Source of the DNA: Schlesneria sphaerica | GTDB lineage: Bacteria; Planctomycetota; Planctomycetia; Planctomycetales; Planctomycetaceae | Length of the DNA: 64,000 nt | Reading direction: 5' to 3' | NCBI RefSeq assembly: GCF_044336245.1 | Contig: NZ_CP172346.1 | Coordinates: 3,100,001 to 3,164,000 of the forward strand | Part shown: piece after piece, positions 16,954 to 25,700 of the stretch | How the letters are laid out: every line of letters starts with the position of its first letter | Numbering within the stretch: the stretch's first letter is position 1 | Notes under the pieces: model-generated | The model's database searches: none | What the model was told of the DNA's origin: nothing | The model's input: the letters and a program-made list of their open reading frames with translations, nothing else | Position numbers and translations under genes: made by a program

Positions 16954-17583
16954 CTACCGAGCAAGCAAACGGTTGAGAGCAGCCTTTGTGATCACAAATC
17001 GCTTACGGCTCAAAACACTCAATGCGTTCAAGTCATCGCAGGGTGACAGCGACAACCGATCGATATTCCGGCACGACTTCCAGACAACCGGGTCGTGCTG
17101 CTCGATCGCGATGAGACAGGACTGCCCAGACAGACCGAGCTTACCAACAAGACTACTGATTGTTTTTGTCTTTGGAGCGTCGAGCTGAATCCCATCCAGG
17201 AGAGTCACCTGATCATCGACGAACTTAGAGAGGATCGCCATCCGCGTTGCCAGGCGAAGCGCCTTGGCTGGAAGTCGATACCCCCAGTCTTTTGGTCGCT
17301 TGGCAAAGCAATGACCGCCGCCGCGTCGCACTGGAGTCCGCTTGTTACCCATACGGGCGTTGCCGGTCCCCTTCTGCTTATACATTTTCTTACCGCTACC
17401 GCTCACCTCAGCGCGTGACTTCGTCTTGGCCGTCCCGACACGCAGGTTAGCCTGGTACATCACGACAGCTTCGTGCAGCAGTACTTTATTAACGCTCTCA
17501 GCAATCTTGGCGAGATCCAGAGAAAAGTTTTCCCCGGTGGGTTCGCCTGCCTGAGAGTACACTGGCAATGTGTGCATCGTCAT
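16954..17583 (-). CDS. rplD: 50S ribosomal protein L4
   Basis: 209-residue protein whose long loop reaches the exit tunnel. KMYKQKGTGNARMGNKRTPVRRGGGHCFAKRPKDWGYRLP is the hallmark loop, with the family's KQKGTG..R.G motif. The C-terminus ends in ITKAALNRLLAR. In E. coli L4 represses its own S10 operon; no matching leader structure was identified here. Located 18 bp after rplC. Confidence 0.97.
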   Translation of the reverse strand: MTMHTLPVYSQAGEPTGENFSLDLAKIAESVNKVLLHEAVVMYQANLRVGTAKTKSRAEVSGSGKKMYKQKGTGNARMGNKRTPVRRGGGHCFAKRPKDWGYRLPAKALRLATRMAILSKFVDDQVTLLDGIQLDAPKTKTISSLVGKLGLSGQSCLIAIEQHDPVVWKSCRNIDRLSLSPCDDLNALSVLSRKRFVITKAALNRLLAR

Positions 17584-17601
17584 AACCCTGTCTGATATCG
17601 A

Positions 17602-18273
17602 TCAATAGCAATTTGTAGGACGAATGGTGACATAGCCGCCGGAGAACCCAGGCACCGCACCACGAACCAGCAGCAGATTTCGTTCAGCATCAACTGCAAC
17701 CAGCTTCTGACGACGAACAGTGGAACGCTTTCCGCCCATTCGCCCTGGCATCTTGGTCCCCTTGAAGACCTTACCAGGGTCTGTGCTCTGACCGGTCGAA
17801 CCGCCGGAGCGATGAACCTTCTTCACACCGTGACTCGCACAGACACCACCGAAATTATGACGTTTCATCACACCAGCAAACCCGCGCCCCTTTGACACAC
17901 CCGTGATGTCAATAAACGCGCCCTGCTCAAACTGGCTGACGGTCAACACATCGCCAACAGCGGGCTTCGGCTCACCTGCCGCAACCTTGAATTCTCGCAC
18001 AAAACGGAACGATCCGTCACCTTCACCCAGAACCTTTGCACCAATCAGTGCGTCACTTACCTTAGCGACGTGACCAACTTCCGATTGTGAACACAATCGA
18101 CGAGGCTTTGGAGCAAAGCCGAGCTGAACAGCCTCATAACCATCGGCTTCAACCGTCTTCACCTGCAACAGAGCGCAAGGGCCGGCCTTGACGACAGTCA
18201 CAGGGATTTCCGCCCCTGCAGCGTCGTAGATCTGCGTCATCCCAACCTTGCAACCGAGCAAGCCAACAGCCAT
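17602..18273 (-). CDS. rplC: 50S ribosomal protein L3
   Basis: 223-residue early-assembly protein reaching the peptidyl-transferase centre. MAVGLLGCKVGMTQIYD, GRGFAGVMKRHNFGG and the HRSGGSTGQSTDPGKVFKGTKMPGRMGG loop are canonical; the Gln in the STGQSTDP loop is the site methylated by PrmB in other bacteria. ATG 18273 has GAGAGG about 10 nt upstream; the longer TTG start is rejected. Confidence 0.97.
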   Translation of the reverse strand: MAVGLLGCKVGMTQIYDAAGAEIPVTVVKAGPCALLQVKTVEADGYEAVQLGFAPKPRRLCSQSEVGHVAKVSDALIGAKVLGEGDGSFRFVREFKVAAGEPKPAVGDVLTVSQFEQGAFIDITGVSKGRGFAGVMKRHNFGGVCASHGVKKVHRSGGSTGQSTDPGKVFKGTKMPGRMGGKRSTVRRQKLVAVDAERNLLLVRGAVPGFSGGYVTIRPTNCY

Positions 18274-18414
18274 GACAACCAACCCTCTCAAGCGACGGGG
18301 TTCGGCCGAACCGACCCCACAAGAGCCGCTGACACAATTCAGCGAGCAACAACAGACAACACCAACAACACCCGCGAACCAGCAGAAATGGCCGGCTCAG
18401 CATTCAACGCAAGA

Positions 18415-18741
18415 TCAACCAGCAGATGCCTTAATCTTGACATCCACCCCTGCTGGCAGCGACAGCTTGTTCAGCGCATCCACAGTCTTGCCGGTCGGCT
18501 GGATAATGTCGATCAACCGCTTATGAGTCCGAATCTCGAATTGCTCACGAGATTTCTTGTCAATGTGCGGGCTTCTCAACACAGTGTAACGCTCAATCCG
18601 TGTCGGCAACGGCACGGGACCATGCACGACGGCACCCGTACGCTTGGCCGTATCCACGATTTCTGCAGCCGACTGATCCAGCACAGAATGATCGTAAGCC
18701 TCCATCCGAATCCGAATTCGATCTTGTTTAATGGCGCTCAC
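18415..18741 (-). CDS. rpsJ: 30S ribosomal protein S10 (NusE)
   Basis: 108-residue protein of the small-subunit head that also serves as NusE, linking ribosome and NusG during transcription. QDRIRIRMEAYDHSVLDQSAAEIVDTAKRTGA, GPVPLPTRIERYTVLRSPHIDKKSREQFE are unmistakable. GTG 18741 has AGGA about 8 nt upstream and gives a normal N-terminus. It opens the S10 operon, preceded by a good sigma70 promoter at 18915-18943. Its partner nusG is in the same super-cluster. Confidence 0.97.
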   Translation of the reverse strand: MSAIKQDRIRIRMEAYDHSVLDQSAAEIVDTAKRTGAVVHGPVPLPTRIERYTVLRSPHIDKKSREQFEIRTHKRLIDIIQPTGKTVDALNKLSLPAGVDVKIKASAG

Positions 18742-18914
18742 TCGCGAAATCCTGTGCACACACTGGTGCAGTTAGTCGGTTAACTTTACATCAGCCACAG
18801 AGCGACTTCTGCGACCGAACTCCCCAGAAACACCTCGCAATGACTCGTCACTTTTGACTGTGGGACGCCGTAATGACAGCATCCGCGTGACAACCATGCG
18901 GCGGGGGATCGGAG

Positions 18915-18943
18915 ATACTATTATTGTCAGCTTACATTGTCAA
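18915..18943 (-). promoter_or_regulatory. sigma70-type promoter of the S10 operon
   Basis: On the minus strand TTGACA (18938-18943), a 17-nt spacer and TAGTAT (18915-18920). The -35 box is a perfect match. It lies in the 281-bp gap between fusA and rpsJ, giving a leader of roughly 165 nt. An inverted repeat GGATTGTG/CACAATCC (18949-18956 and 19012-19019) lies just upstream, beyond the fusA stop. Confidence 0.72.
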
Positions 18944-19022
18944 CGAAGGGATTGTGGTTTCTGCGCTTTTTCACTTGCAGCCGCCAATTCCGCTTGTTTA
19001 TAGCGGTTTTTCACAATCCATC

Positions 19023-21101
19023 TCATCCTAACATTTCTTTCAAGACCTTTGCCGGAGCTTCACTGAACTTCAAAGGCTCCATCGAATAGGAGGCTCGACC
19101 CTGCGAGAGACTCCGAACATCATTCGAATACCCGAACATGGTTGCCAGCGGCGCCTCTGCATCAATCACAACCAGGTTCCCGCGCACTTCCGTATTGACG
19201 ATGATCGCCCGCCGGGAATTAAGATCCGCCGACACATTCCCCACAAACCCTTCTGGAGTCACCACTTCCAGCTTCATCACTGGCTCCAGCAGGATCGTTC
19301 CCGCCTTCTCCAGCGCTTGCCGGAACACCAGGGCCGCCGCGTACTGAAGAGCAGCCTCCGTCGTCTCCCCTTCTCGATACTGAGCCCCGAGAATCGTCAC
19401 CTGAAGATCATGTAACGGATAACCCACCGCACCACTTCCAGCCAACTGCTCCTGCAGCGCTCGGACAAGCGTCGCCTGCAACTCCTCGGGCAGATCACCT
19501 GGCTTCAAGCGATTCACCACAGCCACCGGCAACGATTTATTCGTCGGCTCAACTCGAATTCGAACGAAGGCAAACTGCGGCCCGGAAGGTCCTTGCCGCT
19601 CAACCCGAACTTCTGAATCTGCAGCCTTGGAAACGCTCTCACGGTAGGTCACCCTGGGCCGGTGAGTCCGAATCTTCAGCTTAAAATCCCGCTCAATTCG
19701 CTTACTGATAATCTCCAGATGCAGCTCACCCATCCCGCTGATAATCGTCTGCCCGGTTTCCTCACTCGGATTCCGAGAAAACGTCGGATCCTGCTTGGCC
19801 ATCAGCGATAGAACTTCCTCGAGCTTCTTTCTATCGGCACTACTCTCTGGCTCAATCGCCATGGAAATCACCGATTCTGGAAATTCGATCGATTCAAGCA
19901 GAATCGGATGGAGCGGATCGCATAGCGTATCCCCGGTCACTGAGTCGCGTGGCCCAACAAGCCCCACAATATCCCCTGCGCCAGCCTCCTCCAGTTTCTC
20001 ACGCGAGTCCGCCTGAATTCGCCAAAGCTGACTGATCAGCTCCTTGCCATTCGTGCGTGCATTCAACACCCGGGAACGACTCTTCAAAACGCCAGAATAA
20101 ATACGGATAAAACAGAGTTCAGTGTGCTCATCGATATGAATCTTGAAGACCAGACCGCAAAACGGCTCGCTATCAAGAGGCTTGCGAACCTCTTCATTTG
20201 CCTTCTTCGGATTCGGATTCTTGCCCACAACAGGAGGCACATCCTCCGGACTCGGCAGATACCGCACCACGCCGTCGAGAATCGGCTGCACCCCCACGTA
20301 ATCCTTTGAAGCCCCGCACAGCACGGGTTGCAACTGGCAGGAGACGACGCCCTTTCGAAGCACGCGAATCACCTGCTCAACGGGAAGATCGCCTGTTTCG
20401 TCGAAGATCGCGAAGGCCTCATCATCCAGCAGCGCGATGGAATCAATCAGCTTCGTACGCCACTCCTGAGCTCGCTCAAACTCTGTCTCTGGAATGGGCT
20501 CCACCCTGATTTCGCGACCCTGATCTTCACGACCAAAGTACAGCGCCTTCATCTCGACCAGGTCAATCACACCACAAAATCCACCTTGCCGCTCGACAGG
20601 CCCCTCACCAATCGGCAACTGTAGCGCCACTGGACTGGCATGCAACCGACTCTGAATCTGCTCGAAAACACGCTCAAAGCCGGCACCGATACGATCCATT
20701 TTGTTGATGAAACACATCCGGGGAACACGGTAATGATCAGCCTGCCGCCAGACCGTCTCACTCTGTGCTTCCACCCCTTCCACGGCACTGAAGACAACAA
20801 CACCTCCATCCAGCACACGCAGACTACGCTCCACCTCGGCCGTGAAATCGACGTGACCTGGCGTATCGATAATGTTGATCACGTGCCCCTGCCACTGACA
20901 GGAGATTGCCGCCGAGTAGATGGTAATCCCGCGAGCAGCCTCTTCCGGATCGAAATCCGTGACGGTCGTTCCGTCGTCAACGTCCCCCATCCGGTGCGTC
21001 GCACCGGCGTAAAACAGAATCCGCTCAGTCGTCGTTGTCTTACCAGCATCGATGTGTGCGATGATCCCAATGTTTCGAATCTTGCTGATCAAACCACTCA
21101 T
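19023..21101 (-). CDS. fusA: elongation factor G, with EF-G2 (recycling-type) signatures
   Basis: 692-residue translational GTPase with G1 AHIDAGKTT, G2 RGITI, G3 DTPGHVDF, G4 NKMDR, and EF-G domains II to V (ending MFGYSNDVRSLSQGRASYSME). It follows rpsG as in the str operon. The switch-I region HRMGDVDDGTTVTDF and SAAISCQW resemble the mitochondrial GFM2 and the spirochaete/planctomycete EF-G2 group. These act in ribosome recycling in the species studied, whereas translocases of the classic type read GEVHDGAATMDWM there. So it may not be the main translocase. ATG 21101 is used; GTG 21107 would add two residues. The 230-bp gap from rpsG contains a strong hairpin. Confidence 0.93.
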   Translation of the reverse strand: MSGLISKIRNIGIIAHIDAGKTTTTERILFYAGATHRMGDVDDGTTVTDFDPEEAARGITIYSAAISCQWQGHVINIIDTPGHVDFTAEVERSLRVLDGGVVVFSAVEGVEAQSETVWRQADHYRVPRMCFINKMDRIGAGFERVFEQIQSRLHASPVALQLPIGEGPVERQGGFCGVIDLVEMKALYFGREDQGREIRVEPIPETEFERAQEWRTKLIDSIALLDDEAFAIFDETGDLPVEQVIRVLRKGVVSCQLQPVLCGASKDYVGVQPILDGVVRYLPSPEDVPPVVGKNPNPKKANEEVRKPLDSEPFCGLVFKIHIDEHTELCFIRIYSGVLKSRSRVLNARTNGKELISQLWRIQADSREKLEEAGAGDIVGLVGPRDSVTGDTLCDPLHPILLESIEFPESVISMAIEPESSADRKKLEEVLSLMAKQDPTFSRNPSEETGQTIISGMGELHLEIISKRIERDFKLKIRTHRPRVTYRESVSKAADSEVRVERQGPSGPQFAFVRIRVEPTNKSLPVAVVNRLKPGDLPEELQATLVRALQEQLAGSGAVGYPLHDLQVTILGAQYREGETTEAALQYAAALVFRQALEKAGTILLEPVMKLEVVTPEGFVGNVSADLNSRRAIIVNTEVRGNLVVIDAEAPLATMFGYSNDVRSLSQGRASYSMEPLKFSEAPAKVLKEMLG

Positions 21102-21246
21102 AGTCACTCGCCAGAAAAAGAGAACTCAGCACACATACTTCGAACCGGGACACACCACAGAAGCAAGAAACCCCTGCACGGCCAGGCAACAACAGCAAAC
21201 TCACCATCACGCTACCATCGACAAATCTGCCAGCAGACTCAATGGC

Positions 21247-21276
21247 AAGACCCGGCACCACAGGGCGCCGGGTCTT
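21247..21276 (-). repeat. strong hairpin between rpsG and fusA
   Basis: AAGACCCGGC (21247-21256) pairs perfectly with GCCGGGTCTT (21267-21276), with a short loop. There is no U tract on the minus strand. It could attenuate transcription into fusA or mark an RNA processing site. Confidence 0.65.
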
Positions 21277-21330
21277 CTTGCATCATCATTACACTCGTCG
21301 AGCACCAGCACAAACTGGCCGTTCAGCGGG

Positions 21331-21804
21331 CTACCATGCGAAGTGTGCGAATGCCTTATTGGCGTCTGCCATACGATGAACGTTCTCACGCTTGGTGATC
21401 GCGGCACCTTCACGGCGATAGGCAGCCATCAGTTCGTCAGCAAGACGGCGATCCATTGGACGCCCCTTCTTGTCACGACAGACTTCGAGGATCCAGCGAA
21501 TCGCAAGGGTCTGCTGACGCTTGGAGTTCACCGGCGTTGGCACCTGATAGTTCGCACCACCTACACGCTTCGACTTCACTTCCAGCGATGGGCGGCAGTT
21601 CTCGACTGCGACAGTGAAGATTTCGATCGGCTCTTTGTCGGGGATCTTCTCAGAAATCAGATCCATTGCCGAATAGAAAGCGCGCTGAGCAACGCTCTTC
21701 TTACCATCATACATCAGACAGTTAATAAACTTCGACGCGAGCTTCGAACCATACCGAGGATCTGGCTTGAGGTGCGATCGACTGCAAGTAAATTTGTCGG
21801 CCAT
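21331..21804 (-). CDS. rpsG: 30S ribosomal protein S7
   Basis: 157-residue organiser of the small-subunit head at the E site; in E. coli it represses the str operon. DPRYGSKLASKFINCLMYDGKKSVAQRAFY, GGANYQVPTPVNSKRQQTLAIRWI and the C-terminal KRENVHRMADANKAFAHFAW are canonical. It lies 189 bp after rpsL. Confidence 0.98.
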   Translation of the reverse strand: MADKFTCSRSHLKPDPRYGSKLASKFINCLMYDGKKSVAQRAFYSAMDLISEKIPDKEPIEIFTVAVENCRPSLEVKSKRVGGANYQVPTPVNSKRQQTLAIRWILEVCRDKKGRPMDRRLADELMAAYRREGAAITKRENVHRMADANKAFAHFAW

Positions 21805-21993
21805 CGTAAATTCTTCTTCAACAGAAAATCAACGCGCGGATTGGCGAGGCACTGGAACCGTAGCCCAACAAACAACCTTCACGCGACAGAACACACCACC
21901 CGGACCCGTGCCCGGAAATCTCTTGAAACCTCACGTACGGCTGAGACCCACCAACGCGCGAAATTTTCACGTTCGGGCGAATCCGAAAACCGA

Positions 21994-22365
21994 TTACTTG
22001 GGTCGCTTGGCACCGTAACGGCTTCGAGCCTGCATACGCTTGGCAACGCCCAGAGTATCCAGAACACCGCGGATAATCTTGTAACGAACCCCTGGCAAGT
22101 CGCGAACACGACCACCACGAACCAGCACGATCGAGTGCTCTTGCAGGTTATGGCCTTCACCGGGAATGTAAGCGGTTACTTCCTTACCGTTCGAGAGTCG
22201 CACACGGGCGACCTTTCGAAGGGCTGAGTTTGGCTTCTTCGGTGTTACCGTTTTGACCAACATACAGACGCCGCGTTTCTGCGGACAGCCTTCCAGCACC
22301 GGGCTCTTGGTGCGAACGGGCTGAGGCTTGCGCGGTTTCCGAATCAGTTGATTGATCGTCGGCAT
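21994..22365 (-). CDS. rpsL: 30S ribosomal protein S12
   Basis: 123-residue decoding-site protein. PTINQLIRKPR, CPQKRGVCMLVKTVTPKKPNSALRKVARVRL and the PGVRYKIIRGVLD motif are intact; Lys in TPKKPNS and Lys in the GEGHNLQEH-adjacent region correspond to the streptomycin-resistance hot spots, and no resistance substitution is obvious. It opens the str operon after a 340-bp non-coding gap behind rpoC. Confidence 0.98.
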   Translation of the reverse strand: MPTINQLIRKPRKPQPVRTKSPVLEGCPQKRGVCMLVKTVTPKKPNSALRKVARVRLSNGKEVTAYIPGEGHNLQEHSIVLVRGGRVRDLPGVRYKIIRGVLDTLGVAKRMQARSRYGAKRPK

Positions 22366-22533
22366 TCTTTTACCTGTTATTTTTCAAATGTCGCCTCTTC
22401 CGAACGGCATCAATCGCCCAAGCTCGGAACTCAGCAGTGTAAATCTCGATCGACAGAACTTCAAGGTATACGCTGAAGACTCAGCCGGTCCGCTGAAACT
22501 TTATTTAAGCCGCAAGGTCGAACCGGACCGGAA

Positions 22534-22562
22534 ATCTTAGAAACGCATTACAGAAACCGCAA
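22534..22562 (-). promoter_or_regulatory. candidate promoter of the str operon
   Basis: Minus-strand TTGCGG (22557-22562), 17-nt spacer and TAAGAT (22534-22539), about 160 nt before the rpsL start. The gap 22366-22705 holds no gene. It also contains a perfect GGCCGA/TCGGCC palindrome (22631-22643) beyond the rpoC stop, without a U tract. Both boxes are imperfect, so this is a candidate only. Confidence 0.45.
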
Positions 22563-22705
22563 TCCCAGACATTGGTTTCATTTCGGTACTGTGATCAGGC
22601 TTAGATGAGTGCGCTGCAGAATTTCGATTCGGCCGATTCGGCCACTCTCTCGATTTATCGGCAACGCCTTCATCGGCCTGATAACAATTCCCTCTCACAC
22701 TTCCC

Positions 22706-25700
22706 TTACTTCACATCAGCAGCACTGTTTGACAAGTCAGGCTCGTTGAGCAGATTCGCTCGCTGGGCCATGATCCTGTCTCGCTCAGCATAAATCTCTG
22801 CCAACGCTTCCGGCTTGATTTTGACTTCCGATTGCTGATGCAACTGGAAACCGGTACCGGCTGGAATCAGGTGCCCGAGGATGACGTTCTCCTTCAAGCC
22901 AACCAAGTTATCGATCTTTCCGGCGATCGCCGCTTCGGTCAATACCTTAGTCGTCTCCTGGAAACTGGCAGCAGAAATAAAGCTGTCGCTCTGGACGGCC
23001 GCCTTGGTAATCCCCAGCAACTGAGTACTGGCGTTTGCAGGACGCGGCTTGGTGAATTTCACCAGCGGCCCACCCGACGCTTCGATTTCCCGGTTGACCT
23101 GCTCGATGGTCTCCAAGGGAACGACGTCCCCTTCCTGGAATTCCGAATCGCCAGGGTCGGTGATCCGTGCGCTGGACTGCAGCTTCTGGTTGATCTTTCG
23201 GAATTCGAATCGATCCACCAGCACGCCTGGCAACATGGTTGTGTCGCCAACGTCTTCCACTTTCAACTTGCGGAGCATCTGCGACAAGACGATTTCAATG
23301 TGCTTGTCGTCGATTACCACGCGTTGTGAACGATACACCGTTTGAATTTCGTGAAGCAGGTACTGCTGGACAGCCTCTTCACCACTGACTCGCAGAATAT
23401 CGTGCGGCACGAGTGGACCCCGGACGAGTGCGTCACCCGCACGGACCTGGTCTTTCGCATGCACGAGCAACTGCTTGCCGTGAGGAATGACGTGTTCCTT
23501 TTCGGTTCCATCCGCTCCGCGAACGATGATGATTCGCTTGCCACGCTTCTTCTCGGCAACGAGCTCAATTTCACCGTCGATCTCGGCGATGATCGCGGGC
23601 TCTTTCGGCTTTCGAGCTTCGAACAGTTCGGTGACTCGCGGAAGACCACCGGTGATGTCCTGAGTACCCGACGTTTCACGGGGGTTCTTTGCCAGAACTG
23701 TACCAGCGGAGATCTGCTGACCTTCGACAACTTCGATACTTGCACGTTCGGGCAGGTAGTAGAAGTCGAGGATCTTGCCGGTCGAATCTTCCAGCACGAT
23801 CTGCGGATGCAGTTCGCCTTTGTGCTCGATGACCGTCTTACGAATGTTACCGCTCGGATCCTTTTCAGACCGAATGGATTGACCTTCGACGAGGTCTTCG
23901 AAGCGAACCCGTCCGCCGACTTCGCAGAGGATCGGAATGGAGTGTTGATCCCAGGTACACAGCACCTGCCCGATTTCGACCGTGTCGTTCTCACCGACCT
24001 GCAGCACAGCACCGGTGGGAACGGTATAACGCTCCAGCTCGCGCTCTTTGGAGTCAACAACAAGCAGCTCGCCGTTACGTCCCAGCACCACGCTCTTGCC
24101 ATCAGCGTTCACCACGCTGCGGATACGAGCGAGGCGGACACGCCCCTGACGACGGGACTTGATTTCGCTTTCCTGGATGTCCTTGATTGCCACCCCACCG
24201 ATGTGGAATGTACGCATCGTGAGCTGAGTACCGGGCTCACCGATACTTTGAGCAGCGATGATACCGACAGCCAAGCCTTCTTCCACCAGCGAGCCGGTGG
24301 ACAAGTCCATCCCATAACACAGACGGCACATCCCCAGATCCGATTCACAGGTCATCGGGCTGCGGACCTGAATCTTCTCAAGACCGAGTTCTTCGATCTT
24401 TCGCGAGATGTCGACGGTGATCATTTCGTTTTCACGAACAATCACTTCGTCAGTAATTGGATTGACGATGTTTTGTCGGCTGACCCGACCGCGGATGGCG
24501 TCGGCCAGACTGACTTCCACCTTCTCACCGCGGTAGACGACCCCACGAGTGATCCCCTTGGTCGTACCACAATCATGAGTCGTCACAACCATGTTCTGAC
24601 AGATATCTGCCAGCTTACGGGTGAGGTAACCGCTGTCTGCCGTCTTCAATGCGGTATCGGCCAATCCCTTACGGGCACCGTGCGTAGAGCTGAAGTACTC
24701 GAGTACTGACAGACCTTCACGGAAGTTCGCCTTAATCGGGGTTTCGATGATCTCGCCGCTCGGCTTGGCCATCAAACCTCGCATACCAGCGAGCTGACGA
24801 ATCTGTTCCTGACCCCCTCGAGCACCCGAGTCCGCCATCAGGTAAACCGGGTTGACGTAAGCGCCGTTATCGCGGGTGTCGTTCTTGAACGCATCCATCA
24901 TCGCGATCTTGATCAGATCGCTGGCGTGCGTCCAGGTATCCAAAACCTGCTCGTAACGCTCTTTCGCGGTAATCACGCCCTTCTCATACAGCTTCTGCTT
25001 CTTGAGAACGGTCGATTCGGCAGCCAGAATCACCTTTTCCTTGTTGTCCGGCGTCTTCAAATCGCTGGCGGCGAATGAAAGACCGCTGCGAGTCGATTCA
25101 CGGAACCCAACTTCCTTCATCCGGTCCAGCAGCTTGATCGTCTCGCGACGTCCCAGCTCGAGGTAGCAGTCAGAGATAACGTTCGCCAGATCCTTGTTCT
25201 TCATGGTCTGGTTGTAGTACGCCATCTTCGGCGGGAGGATGTCGTTGAACATGATCCGACCGACGCTCGTCTCGACGATCCCGCCGAGTGAATAATCGTC
25301 CGACCCTTCGCCCTTGACGCGTTTATCCTTCGGCAACCGTACCTTGATCAACGTGTGCAGCGTGACCTTACCGAGCAGATGAGCGGTATGCACTTCCTGG
25401 GTCGAAGCGAAGATCATCCCGTGACCAGGACGGTCTTCCTTCTTCAAAGTCAAGTAGTAGCAACCCATCACGATATCTTGCGAGGGGCTGATGATCGGCG
25501 CACCGTTGGAAGGACTGAAGATGTTGTTCGTCGACATCATCAGCGTCGTGGCTTCGACCTGAGCTTCGATCGAAAGTGGCAGGTGGACTGCCATCTGATC
25601 GCCGTCGAAGTCCGCGTTGAATCCCTTACAGACCAGCGGATGAATCCGAATGGCGTTACCTTCCACCAGGATCGGCTCGAACGCCTGGATCCCCATACGG

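Noticed and set aside
23342..24709. A 455-residue open frame on the plus strand, opposite rpoC
   Set aside because: It mirrors the codon structure of rpoC, has no family similarity and overlaps a conserved essential gene; long antisense frames are expected in GC-rich coding DNA.
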